The notes under the pieces are model-generated. The model searched no databases. It was not told where the DNA came from and saw only the letters and a list, made by a program, of their open reading frames with translations. The translations under genes and the position numbers were made by a program. A DNA stretch of 64,000 bases. Origin: CBDFMG01 sp965221205 [NCBI: bacterium]. Its GTDB lineage: Bacteria > SM23-31. Location of the stretch: NCBI GenBank assembly GCA_965221205.1, contig OZ244870.1:2852001-2916000 (forward strand), written 5' to 3'. Positions 29,278 to 38,143 of this stretch are shown here, piece after piece (positions within the stretch are counted from its first letter, which is position 1; each line of letters opens with the position of its first letter).

Positions 29278-29801
29278 TTACCACTGACCTTTTGCAGCCA
29301 TTACAATCATATTATAGAAAAGCATATCTGAAAAAGCGTTATCGTCATCGACATGGTAGCTTGGGTTGAGGATGATTTTTCCCTTGCCATAATCGATAAT
29401 TCCCAGCAGGACCAGTAACGTTGGTTCCAGCTCGAGCATGCGATGTCCTGTTGCCGGTTGTTTACTTAACCAGTAAGTACAGAGACATCCTTACCTACGT
29501 TACCTAAAGTCTCCCAGCTCCCTTTAGGCTCATTGACAGGCAGTATCGCTAACATGTCTTTTATTTCTGAATGTAGATATAGGGTGTCATTTTCTCATTG
29601 GGCATTTTTGTCAAGCCACGCTTTCCATCCGCTACCTGCCAGATCTATATCATTAGCAAAAACAGGAGATATACCTAATAAAAATATAGAAATGGTTGTC
29701 AGTAATGCTATTTCGCACTTACAGGATATTTGAATAAACCGAATTATCATTTTATAAAAGTAAACAATTGATTCGTTCATAGAATTCAGTACAATCTTCA
29801 T
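29278..29801 (-). pseudogene. Two-ended remnant of a large secreted glycosidase-like gene
   Basis: The first part encodes a signal peptide and DIDLAGSGWKAWLDKNAQ, then an in-frame TGA where the family has Trp, then ENDTLYL and LAILPVNEPKGSWETLG. That is the kind of N-terminus found in large GH2-like glycosidases. After a short gap the sequence jumps to a C-terminal end: IDYGKGKIILNPSYHVDDD, then AFSDMLFYNMIVMAAKGQW and a natural TAA at 29278. The catalytic middle, probably well over 500 codons, is gone. The family name is an inference. The two-ended structure and the nonsense codon are seen directly. Confidence 0.55.
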
Positions 29802-30387
29802 TTAAGCAGGCCGGAGTTTCATGAAGTTGATAGAAGAGAGGACTATATAATATTGCGAGAAACTATTTAAAAATAAACAATTGATTTAAAGATAGCAAGT
29901 TTAAAGAAGACTATACTTTCTCACAGGATTTTTCAAATTTAGTCTTTTCTTTCTATTCTTTGAACTTAATAATTTCAATATCCGACAGTTAATACGATCG
30001 AATGAAGCTGGCAAGATCACTCTTTTGACAGGCTAACATAAAGATGATGGCAAGAATTGGCAGGGTTGTGCTGTTTTTCTCGTATTGTTCTTGCTAATAA
30101 TGTTAAAATTCTCTTTACCTTGACCCCCAAGCAATAGCTGCAGGTCAATATAAAAAACAAGAAGTACCGTGGAGCAATATTATTTCAAATGACGGGTACT
30201 TAAGATTCCTCAAAGTTGTTGATAAAAAATCTTACGCAATGCTACACTTTAGGATTTGACAGTTATATTTTTACATAGTATGTTATATCAAAAATATTGA
30301 TAAATTTATAAGGGCAAAGCCAGTGAATAGTATAAATATTATTGAAAAGTTTGTCAATAATGATGATGCATGTACAGAACAATGAGC
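29802..30387. other. Intergenic region with repeat copy B
   Basis: 586 bases, AT-rich. The middle carries the repeat listed at 29994-30260. The remainder shows no open frame or RNA gene I can support. Confidence 0.35.
29994..30260 (+). repeat. Interspersed hairpin repeat, copy B (with internal insertion)
   Basis: The 5' part (29994-30100) aligns with copy A. Its stem is TTGGCAGGG (30057-30065) with TCTTGCTAA (30089-30097), which still pairs over nine positions with three G-U pairs. The loop is again 23 nt. About 120 bases of unrelated sequence separate this from the 3' module ending CTTTAGGATTTGAC at about 30245-30259. Confidence 0.55.
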
Positions 30388-31902
30388 TTAATAATTATTT
30401 ACGGAGTTCGTGAATAACCCGGTGAGCGTCTTCTTCGAGATTTTGCCTAGTATGTCTCGCGGTAATTCATCTATTATTTTTATTTGATTTGGGATTTTAT
30501 ATGCGGCGAGATGTCCTTTTCCCCAGGAACGGAGAGAAGCGAGAGGGAGTTTTGTTCCTTTTTTGAGCACCAATGCGGCACTGACTCTTTCCCCCCATTC
30601 AAGGTCGTTTATGCCGACAATTGCACATTCGGCGACATTTGGGTGTGTACGAATTACATTTTCAACTTCCAAGGCTGAAACTTTGTAACCGCCCGTTTTT
30701 ATTATATCTAATGATTTCCTACCGAGAATGCGATATATCCCATTTTCTATTACTGCAATGTCGCCGGTTGAAAACCAATCACCACTGAAAGCATTTTTTG
30801 TGGATATCCGGTCATTCCAGTATTCGTGAAAAACGCTGGGTCCTCTTACTTGAATTTCTCCCTTGGTACCTGGTTTTGCTGTCTTTCCATTTTCATCAAC
30901 CAGTCGAACTTCTATGTTCGGTAGAGGAGTCCCCACGAATCCCGGGCATCGTTGACCATGGAGAGGGTTCGATAAAGCCATACCGACTTCAGTCATACCA
31001 TACCGTTCCAACAAAATGTGCCCACTAATTTCCTTCCATTTGTCAAATGTATCTACGGATAATGCCGCTGAACCAGATACCATAAGACGCAGCATTGTGC
31101 AGGAAGCAGACATTTCTTTTTGACGTCGTTCGGTTACGGACTCCCAGTATGCGATCAGTTTTACATAGATGGTCGGAACCGCCATAAACAAAGTCAGGTC
31201 ACCCTTCAAAAAGTGTCTCCATACTTTTTCTGCATCAAATTCTTGCAGCATTTCACATTTGGCGCCTGACCACAATGCACAAGTCACCACATTCGTGATC
31301 CCGTGCACATGATGTAACGGCAGTACATTTAGAATATGATCATCAGGAGACCAACCCCATGCACTTACTAATGACTGCACTCGAGATTCTATATTTTTGT
31401 GAGTTATTACAACTCCCTTTGGCTTTCCGGTTGTGCCGCTCGTGTACAGAATCATAGCTCGTCGACTCTTATCAATATCAGGGAGTTTCGAATGTTCGGT
31501 TTTTATAATTGCCGTCGATAATAAGAAGCGCCTGTCAAGAGCCTGAATAATGGGGCGAAGTACTACTTCGAAATCAGGATGTCCAAAGATTATTGTCGAA
31601 TCTGAATTTTCAATAACATATTCAAGTTCAGGTCGCGAATGGTAGACACAAAGAGGTACAGCTATACCACCTGCACGCCAAATCCCCCACTGAACCGCCA
31701 CGTTTTGAAATCCAGCCGGTATTAGATATGCAACACGTGCTTCACTTAATTCAACACCTTCTTCAATTAAGGATGCAGCCACATTACCGGACGCTTCAAG
31801 TAGGTCACCGTAGGAAAACACTCCCTCTTGGGAGATAATCGCAGTTCGTTCTTGATTCTTTTTTGCTCGTTTGATTAAAGAAATTTCCGATTTTACCTTC
31901 AT
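30388..31902 (-). CDS. Acyl-CoA synthetase (MatB/ACSF3-like AMP-forming ligase)
   Basis: A 504-residue ANL-superfamily enzyme. The P-loop is ILYTSGTTGKPKGVV. The A5 motif is ERYGMTEVG, A7/A8 are in WFSTGDIAVIENGIYRILGR, and the catalytic lysine is in RDILGKISKKTL. Length and motif spacing fit malonyl-CoA synthetase (MatB/ACSF3) and related short-chain ligases. It activates a carboxylic acid to its CoA thioester. The neighbouring symporter gene lies 52 bases upstream on the same strand, so uptake and activation of the same acid is a reasonable guess. Confidence 0.83.
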   Translation of the reverse strand: MKVKSEISLIKRAKKNQERTAIISQEGVFSYGDLLEASGNVAASLIEEGVELSEARVAYLIPAGFQNVAVQWGIWRAGGIAVPLCVYHSRPELEYVIENSDSTIIFGHPDFEVVLRPIIQALDRRFLLSTAIIKTEHSKLPDIDKSRRAMILYTSGTTGKPKGVVITHKNIESRVQSLVSAWGWSPDDHILNVLPLHHVHGITNVVTCALWSGAKCEMLQEFDAEKVWRHFLKGDLTLFMAVPTIYVKLIAYWESVTERRQKEMSASCTMLRLMVSGSAALSVDTFDKWKEISGHILLERYGMTEVGMALSNPLHGQRCPGFVGTPLPNIEVRLVDENGKTAKPGTKGEIQVRGPSVFHEYWNDRISTKNAFSGDWFSTGDIAVIENGIYRILGRKSLDIIKTGGYKVSALEVENVIRTHPNVAECAIVGINDLEWGERVSAALVLKKGTKLPLASLRSWGKGHLAAYKIPNQIKIIDELPRDILGKISKKTLTGLFTNSVNNY

Positions 31903-31954
31903 GATTATGCTATCCGGAATCGATATTTTTTAGGTCGCTACCTACCAATAAAAT

Positions 31955-33406
31955 TTATTTGAACAAATTTTCAACTGTAGGCGAATTGTTATTTCCTGTG
32001 AAGAGTGTGACAATTACATACGTAAGAGTAGAGAAGAATATTGCAGGAAAAATCTGGTGAATAACAGATCCTACAGGTAAAAACCCCCAAAAGATTAAGC
32101 ATATGATTCCTGCGGCAAAAGAGGCTAATACTGATATACCGTTTCCGCGTCGCCAATAAAGTCCAAAAATAATTGCAGGAAAAAAACAAGCTGCATAAAT
32201 TGCACCGGAAAGAGCTGTAAGCATTACGATTCCACCAGGGGGATTCAATGCTATTAAAGCGGTGACTATGCAAAAAATAGCCACATAAATACGTGTTGCA
32301 TTTATCGAGCTGATTTCAGATTCTTTCTTTCTATGGAGGCCTACAATATCTCGTTCACAGGTTGATGCCATTACAAGAAGAACGCTGTCTAATGATGACA
32401 TTGCTGCTGCAACCATTGCTACTAGGAGAAAAGCACTCACCGACGGATGAAATATAGTATTATCACTCAGGAGGGCTGGAACCACAAAATCAGAATCAGC
32501 AATACCTTCTGGAAAAATATTTCGTGCAAATATCCCTATAGGTAATAAAAGTGTATAGACAAAAACAAATGTCAGCACTGAAACCCACATTCCTGCTTGC
32601 ACAGCTTTCCTGTTTTCGAGAGCATAGAACCGTGAAAGTTGTCTTGGTTCGACCATGAATTTCATGGTCGATGCTACCAGGATACCCAGAAGAAAGGGAA
32701 AAGGCATTGCTGCATTCCACGAAAAAAGTGTCGAACCCTGCACGTGATCTCGGACGGCATAGAACGTATCCAATCCACCTGAGGCATTTACTGTGCCTAC
32801 GAAGAGGAAAACGGCAGCAAAAACTAATATTATTGCCTGTACTGCATCTGTTTTGACGACCGAGATAAAACCTCCAACTGCCGTATACAGCGTTACGACA
32901 AAAAATACAAGAATTATTGCTAAGGTATATGGGATTCCGAGGAACATCACAAGAAGATTACCAATCCCCTTAAAAATTGCGGTCATATAGAAAAAACTTG
33001 CAAAAAGTATAATCACAGCCGCCATAGTTCTCGCCGCCTGGCTTTCAAAGCGAAATCCTATGAAATCGGGAATAGTAAGTGAATCCAGCGATTTAGTAAT
33101 TACGCTGAGCCGTGGAGCTATCAACTTCCATGCAAGAAATGAGAATATGACTACAAAGGGAACCAATAATAGCCAGGGAAGACCGTACAAGTAAGCCTGT
33201 CCGGAAAAACCAACAAACGAGTTTGTACTGGAGTATGTCGCGAAAAAGGAGAGCCCGATAAGTGCACCACCCATGGACCGCCCGCCAATATAGTAATCTG
33301 CGAGGTTGTGAGTTTTTCGTTTACCCTGATATGCATGATATGCTAAGATCGTGGTGTAAATAATAAGAAATAGACTAATAAATCTGTGTTCCAAAATCCA
33401 GGTCAT
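31955..33406 (-). CDS. Sodium:solute symporter (SSS family)
   Basis: A 483-residue membrane protein with about 13 TM segments. The N-terminus has the ADYYIGGRSMGG loop and FFATYSSTNSFVGFSGQAY. LYTAVGGFISVVKTDAVQ is the TM5-6 signature of the family, and VAAAMSSLDSVLLVMAS near residue 350 is the TM8/TM9 sodium-site region. It is distinct from the other symporter at 3340-5028 and resembles the pantothenate/proline/monocarboxylate branch. It is upstream of the acyl-CoA synthetase and probably in one transcript with it. Confidence 0.87.
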   Translation of the reverse strand: MTWILEHRFISLFLIIYTTILAYHAYQGKRKTHNLADYYIGGRSMGGALIGLSFFATYSSTNSFVGFSGQAYLYGLPWLLLVPFVVIFSFLAWKLIAPRLSVITKSLDSLTIPDFIGFRFESQAARTMAAVIILFASFFYMTAIFKGIGNLLVMFLGIPYTLAIILVFFVVTLYTAVGGFISVVKTDAVQAIILVFAAVFLFVGTVNASGGLDTFYAVRDHVQGSTLFSWNAAMPFPFLLGILVASTMKFMVEPRQLSRFYALENRKAVQAGMWVSVLTFVFVYTLLLPIGIFARNIFPEGIADSDFVVPALLSDNTIFHPSVSAFLLVAMVAAAMSSLDSVLLVMASTCERDIVGLHRKKESEISSINATRIYVAIFCIVTALIALNPPGGIVMLTALSGAIYAACFFPAIIFGLYWRRGNGISVLASFAAGIICLIFWGFLPVGSVIHQIFPAIFFSTLTYVIVTLFTGNNNSPTVENLFK

Positions 33407-33560
33407 ATCATATGACTCACATTTATGGAAAAGCGAATATATCTTGCGGAATTTAAAGTAACCGTTTTTGAATTACAAGAATATTCTTTTAATATTTACA
33501 TGTGTACGTCGTCAGAAAGTATATTTAGTCTATGCAAATGATTTTTATTATTCTCATTTT

Positions 33561-34492
33561 TCAGTTATCTGCGCTATCTATTTCTTTTGACAGACCACTT
33601 CGAACTTCAGGAAGAGATAAAATTATATCTGATACTGATATTTGACCGGACTTGGTTTTAAGTGTCTCTGGTGATGTAACTGTCAAATCATCTCTAATTC
33701 CAAAAAATATCACACGATGCCTTGCCTGAGGAATTCCATACCTTTCGCATTGAATTGTATAGTCAATATGATTAAATATTGGTTTTCCAAATAGATTTTT
33801 TCCCGGATTCTTGACAAAAGAGTGGATAGTATAATTATCGCCCCGTAAAGACTGTCTCTGTTTCCCATTTAATCTTGAAATTGCAGCCTCTGGATTTTTT
33901 AGGTCATCAAGAATCTTTTCAAATATTGACTGACCATTGATTTTTGATGAGAGCATTCCTTTTACATTTTCTAGAACAAATACAGGAGGGGCATGAATAT
34001 TCAAAATACGTAAAAATTCTCTGTACAGATAAATACGAGGATCATCAGTTTTTATCCCACCACGGCGGGACCGCCCAACAAGCGAAAAAACTTGACAAGG
34101 TGGTCCTCCAGTCAGCACCCAGACAGATGAGTTTCTGACTGCATTCTTGATTTTTTCATCAACTATTTCCGGAGAAACTTCACCAAGAGTTACATTCTAG
34201 GCTTCATTCTCAGCTCTTCCAGCTTCTTTTTCAAATTTAGAATACAGCTCTTTCGGTAAAATATCTCCCCTGAGGAGCGAATAATACTCTGCCGGAATAT
34301 TATCACGGTTAAACTGACTGAAAAACTGCGAAGTTTCAGTGTTTTATGAGCCATCGGATCCTTCTCTACGGCAAGATACACTTTAAAGCATGAATTTTTA
34401 TCACTGCATTCAGCCATGTTAAAACCTTCTCCAAGGCCTCCTGGCCCGGCAAAAAGGTCTATGACTGGAATAGTTATTGCCTTATTCATCAT
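33561..34492 (-). pseudogene. Dead DNA (cytosine-5) methyltransferase
   Basis: The N-terminal part reads IPVIDLFAGPGGLGEGFN (SAM-binding motif I) and VYLAVEKDPMAHKTLKLR. The frame then shifts near 34336. The next segment (NRDNIPAEYYSLLRGDILP) contains an in-frame TAG at the Trp of ENEAWN, near 34200. From about 34130 it continues VWVLTGGPPCQVFSLVGRS, with the catalytic Cys of PPCQ intact, then VFVLENVKGML and YGIPQARHRVIFFGIR. A TGA ends it at about 310 residues, where homologues continue with Trp. One frameshift, an internal stop and a missing target-recognition and C-terminal part make this a pseudogene. No restriction endonuclease is nearby. Confidence 0.82.
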
Positions 34493-34689
34493 TGATTTAC
34501 AATTTGCAGTTTTAGATTAGTATTATAACATAATGAATTCTGAAGTCAAGGTTCAGTGATTCATGAATCTTGATTAATTGAAGAGAATTTAAAAATTATT
34601 TAGTAGTTGATTCTATATTGTGATCTTTTACATATCAAATTATCTCCAATGTTAAAGTTTTCCTCATATGTTGTATGGATCAATTCTCT

Positions 34690-34817
34690 TCAATTGAGAT
34701 TGGCATTTTTTAATTGGCAAGATTGTCCTGTTTTCCTCGTGCTGTTCTTGCCAAATGAATTAAAGTAAACCCATAATAAAAAATCCTAAAGAATTATATT
34801 ACAATACTTTAGGATTT
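34690..34817 (+). repeat. Interspersed hairpin repeat, copy C
   Basis: Best preserved copy. The stem TTGGCAAGA (34714-34722) pairs perfectly with TCTTGCCAA (34746-34754) around a 23-nt loop that closely matches the loops of copies A and B. Its 3' module is the perfect inverted repeat AATCCTAAAG/CTTTAGGATT (34782-34815), which also serves as the terminator downstream of tRNA-Pro on the other strand. Confidence 0.6.
34778..34817 (-). terminator. Terminator of the pcm-dedA-tRNA-Pro transcript
   Basis: On the minus strand, AAATCCTAAAG pairs with CTTTAGGATTT across a loop of about 14 bases and runs into a T-tract. It begins two bases after the tRNA 3' end, a usual position for a tRNA terminator. 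Confidence 0.75.
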
Positions 34818-34818
34818 G

Positions 34819-34893
34819 TCGGGGCGAAAGGATTTGAACCTTCGACCTCGTGCTCCCGAAGCACGCGCGCTAACCGGGCTGCGCTACGCCCCG
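34819..34893 (-). tRNA. tRNA-Pro (anticodon CGG)
   Basis: A 75-nt cloverleaf on the minus strand. The acceptor stem CGGGGCG/CGCCCCG is perfect and is followed by discriminator A. The D arm is GCGC/GCGC, the anticodon stem is CGTGC/GCACG with loop TTCGGGA (anticodon CGG, reading CCG), and the T arm is GAAGG/CCTTT with loop TTCAAAT. CCA is not encoded. Its 5' end is three bases after the dedA-like stop codon, so it is very likely processed from the same transcript. Confidence 0.95.
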
Positions 34894-34896
34894 ACT

Positions 34897-35520
34897 TTAA
34901 ACAATCAATAATTTACTGATTAAAAATCCCCCAATCAATAGTATTGTAAATATAATTGCTATAATATTGAAATATTTGCCAATAAATGTTTTTATTTTCG
35001 AACCAAAAAAGTATATAAGCCCCGCAATTGCAAAAAACCGAGCACCTCTGCTCACAACAGATGCGAGAATAAAGGTCAAAATGTTGACATGAAATACCCC
35101 CGCAGAAATGGTAGCAACTTTATAGGGCACTGGAGTAAATCCTGCTATAAAGACTGCGATTGCATCATATTGATTGAATAGAGAGCCGAGCTGTTCGAAT
35201 TCATCAACTAACCCATACATCTCAAGAATCCGAACACCAATAAGATCCATAAAATGCCAACCAATATAATAACCGGCAAGTCCTCCGAGAACTGAACCTG
35301 CAGTACAGACTGCCGCAAAATAAAAGGTACGTTTTGGTTTGCCGAGCGAAAGAGCCATTAACAATATATCGGGCGGTATAAGAAAAAACGAAGACTCGGT
35401 AAATGCCAGAATTGCAAGCGCCGGTGTGCCATACCGTGTATCGGCCCAACTCAAAACCCAATCATATAACCGCTTAACAATGTTTTTCTTTTCTACTGTA
35501 GTACGGTCTGTGTCACTCAT
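34897..35520 (-). CDS. DedA-like membrane protein (YqaA subfamily)
   Basis: A 207-residue SNARE-associated/VTT-domain protein. Typical segments are FTESSFFLIPPDILLMAL (re-entrant helix with acidic residue), GSVLGGLAGYYIGWHF, and FIAGFTPVPYKVATISAG (second re-entrant motif). About four to five membrane spans follow a hydrophilic N-terminus. DedA proteins act in membrane lipid flipping and proton-coupled homeostasis, and for the YqaA branch the substrate is not settled. The gene is 45 bases after pcm and only three bases before tRNA-Pro. Confidence 0.85.
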   Translation of the reverse strand: MSDTDRTTVEKKNIVKRLYDWVLSWADTRYGTPALAILAFTESSFFLIPPDILLMALSLGKPKRTFYFAAVCTAGSVLGGLAGYYIGWHFMDLIGVRILEMYGLVDEFEQLGSLFNQYDAIAVFIAGFTPVPYKVATISAGVFHVNILTFILASVVSRGARFFAIAGLIYFFGSKIKTFIGKYFNIIAIIFTILLIGGFLISKLLIV

Positions 35521-35565
35521 TTTGCTTAATATCTCAATAGCAATTAATTTAAGATAAAATCTCGT

Positions 35566-36225
35566 TTAATTTAGATTGTTATTCCAACCTTCTTTGCCAA
35601 TTAGTGGTACAAATGAACAAGGGCAAAGGGCTTCTTTTGTGTGGCTTTCACCGGTACGAGTAAATACATACAGTGTCTGTTTCTTTTCACTTCCAATCGG
35701 GATTACCATTCTGCCGCCTTCACACAATTGATTGAAAAGTGATTTCGGTAGTTGTGGTGATGCAGCAGTTACGATAATTCCATTATATGGGGCATAATCC
35801 TTCCACCCTATTGTACCGTCTCCGATCCGTATCGCAATGTTATGGACATTTGCAGATTCAAAAATTGCTCTTGCACGTCGGGCTAAATCGTGATGCCGCT
35901 CAATTGAAAATACCTGCCGGACCAGATTTGCAAGAATAAGTGTCTGGTAGCCAGAACCGGTTCCTATTTCAAGTACTCGTTCATCTCCTTTCAATGCGAG
36001 CGCTTGTGACATAAGTGCAACAATATAAGGTTGAGATATCGTTTGATTTTTGCCGATCGGCAATGGCGAATCGTCATACGCTCTACCTATTAAACTTTCT
36101 TCTACGAAGCGGTGTCGCTCAACAGAAGTAAAAACGTCAAGAACGCGTTTATCAGTTATTCCCCGTTTGCGGAGTTGAGTCTCCACCATTTTTTCACGCT
36201 GGTGACGGTAATTCCTCATCCTCAT
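35566..36225 (-). CDS. pcm: Protein-L-isoaspartate O-methyltransferase
   Basis: A 219-residue PCMT. SAM-binding motif I is VLEIGTGSGYQTLILANL near residue 80. The family substrate motif is KNQTISQPYIVALMSQAL, and ApYNGIIVTAASPQLP and GGRMVIPIG follow. It methylates isoaspartyl residues in damaged proteins to start their repair. It leads the pcm-dedA-tRNA-Pro unit. It is separated from mpl upstream by a terminator, so it should have its own promoter in 36226-36285. Confidence 0.92.
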   Translation of the reverse strand: MRMRNYRHQREKMVETQLRKRGITDKRVLDVFTSVERHRFVEESLIGRAYDDSPLPIGKNQTISQPYIVALMSQALALKGDERVLEIGTGSGYQTLILANLVRQVFSIERHHDLARRARAIFESANVHNIAIRIGDGTIGWKDYAPYNGIIVTAASPQLPKSLFNQLCEGGRMVIPIGSEKKQTLYVFTRTGESHTKEALCPCSFVPLIGKEGWNNNLN

Positions 36226-36285
36226 AAAACCGTACCATTACCTTTTCTACTCACACGTTCTGCAATCACTAATTGTAATTAAACT

Positions 36286-36315
36286 CAAAAAAAAGAGCTG
36301 TCTCTCGCAGCTCTT
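36286..36315 (-). terminator. Rho-independent terminator after mpl
   Basis: AAGAGCTG and CAGCTCTT (36293-36315) form a perfect 8-bp stem around TCTCTCG. On the minus strand the stem ends in a run of eight T residues. It ends the mpl transcript. Confidence 0.85.
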
Positions 36316-36436
36316 AACCGATAAATATAATTATTTTTATATCAAATATCTATCATTTTGTAAAATTTGTTCTACGATCAATATGAAAATGGAGTAATTA
36401 AACACAGCATTATCAGCAAGATCAAACAATCTGATG

Positions 36437-37885
36437 CTATTGAAAGGCCTTAATCAACTTTTCATGTATATTATCAAAATTCCCATTACTCATTGTAATA
36501 ATAATGTCTCCCTGAACAGCATTTTTTTTAATATGGGAAACTATATCTTCCATATTCGGGATATATTCTGCATCTGAGCCTGACGATGTGAGTTCTTTAA
36601 CTATTTTTTCAGGCTGCAGTCGTTCATTTTCTTTGATTTTCTCAGGTGTATTGATACGCGCTATTATGGCAGTATCTGCCCTTGACAATGCTTCTACTAA
36701 TTGCGATTGAAATACAGTTTTGCGCATCGAATTTGACCGTGGTTCTACAACAGCCCATATTTTTCTGTTTTGATAACCGGCCCGTACCGCACTAATCACC
36801 TCCCTCATTGCCGAAGGATGATGCGCAAAATCGTCGATTACTACAATTCCAGCTGCTGTTTCTCTGCAATCCATTCTCCGCTTCAAACCTTGAAATGTCT
36901 GAACCGACTTCTGAATCAACGGAACCTCTATCCCCGCATTGATTGCTGTGGCTACGGCGGCAGTTATATTATATGTCTGATATTTCCCTATCGCTGGCGA
37001 TTGTATGGTAAGTGAGTTATGTATTTGATCTGTCAGAGTAAATTTGAGCATGCGGTTTTTGTGGTGCACATCTGATATCTGCCAATCATTATGCTCATCA
37101 TATCCGAATTGTATTACCCTGACTAGTTTTTTCCGCACAACTGGATGATTTTCTAACAACTTATGCACATTTTTATCGTCACCATTTGCAATGATCAGAC
37201 CGTTAGGCGACACTATATTTATAACATTATAGAACGATTTTTTCATATCAGCAAATTCTGGGAAAATGTCAACATGATCGTACTCTAAATTGTTGATAAT
37301 GAGTCTATTCGGTTTATAATGTATAAATTTCGACCGTTTATCAAAGAATGCTGTATCATATTCATCGCCTTCAATAATAAAATCATCACCATCCGTAAGA
37401 GCACATGCTGACGGTAAATCATTCGGGACTCCGCCAATCATATATCCTGGATTTTTTCCTGCATTTGTCATGATCAAGGCTAAGAGCGTCGTTGTTGTTG
37501 ATTTTCCATGAGTACCGGATATCACATATGATGTTTTGTCCTGGATGCCGTAATCACAAATAAGTTCGGCAAGTGAGCAATAGTGTATTTTGTGCTGTAG
37601 AATATATTCAAGTTCCGTATTACCTCGTGAAATAGCATTGCCAATCACAGTTAATTCTGGTACGGGGTCAAAATTGTGTACATCAAAATCGGTGTTGAAC
37701 TCTATTTCTTCATCTTTGAGGACATTACTCATCGGAGGATAAACGTTGTGGTCTGAACCTGTTACCTGGAATCCACTCCTCTTCATGGCAATTGCAACAG
37801 AACCCATTGCAGTTCCTGCAATCCCAACAAAATGAATATGAGCAGACGGACCAGACTTCGTATGCAGGTTTTCCAGATCAGACAT
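36437..37885 (-). CDS. mpl: UDP-N-acetylmuramate:L-alanyl-gamma-D-glutamyl-meso-DAP ligase
   Basis: A 482-residue Mur ligase of the Mpl type. The N-domain begins IHFVGIAGTAMGSVA. The ATP-binding P-loop is ISGTHGKSTTTTLLAL near residue 120. EGDEYDTAFFDKRSKF and INNLEYDHVDIF are Mpl/MurC features. The C-domain has VIDDFAHHPSAMREV and VVEPRSNSMRKTVF. It joins recycled murein tripeptide to UDP-MurNAc. The open frame reaches 37903, but the ATG at 37885 has GTGAGG upstream and is preferred. The gene shows that the cell has a DAP-type peptidoglycan. Confidence 0.92.
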   Translation of the reverse strand: MSDLENLHTKSGPSAHIHFVGIAGTAMGSVAIAMKRSGFQVTGSDHNVYPPMSNVLKDEEIEFNTDFDVHNFDPVPELTVIGNAISRGNTELEYILQHKIHYCSLAELICDYGIQDKTSYVISGTHGKSTTTTLLALIMTNAGKNPGYMIGGVPNDLPSACALTDGDDFIIEGDEYDTAFFDKRSKFIHYKPNRLIINNLEYDHVDIFPEFADMKKSFYNVINIVSPNGLIIANGDDKNVHKLLENHPVVRKKLVRVIQFGYDEHNDWQISDVHHKNRMLKFTLTDQIHNSLTIQSPAIGKYQTYNITAAVATAINAGIEVPLIQKSVQTFQGLKRRMDCRETAAGIVVIDDFAHHPSAMREVISAVRAGYQNRKIWAVVEPRSNSMRKTVFQSQLVEALSRADTAIIARINTPEKIKENERLQPEKIVKELTSSGSDAEYIPNMEDIVSHIKKNAVQGDIIITMSNGNFDNIHEKLIKAFQ

Positions 37886-38026
37886 TACTAACAACCTCAC
37901 CAATGAAAAAACGAAGATTTTAATTAGTAATTAAAGGGCAAAATGTACAATGAATCAAAGCGAATAACAAGAGTAAAACTTCTTACTTTTAAGAACTAAT
38001 GCTTGGGTGAGTGACTGCACAAAATG

Positions 38027-38053
38027 AAAAAAAGGCGGTGAGAAACCACCTTG
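38027..38053 (-). terminator. Rho-independent terminator after the moxR-DUF58 pair
   Basis: AAGGTGGT and ACCGCCTT form a stem (one G-U or mismatch) with a short loop. On the minus strand it runs into seven T residues. It lies about 90 bases after the DUF58 stop codon. Confidence 0.75.
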
Positions 38054-38143
38054 TAATAAAGGAAACACCAATAACTACACTCACATAAGTAATCGGAGTT
38101 TGCTATATGTCCCTTTAATTTTTAGAACATATTATTTTTGCGT

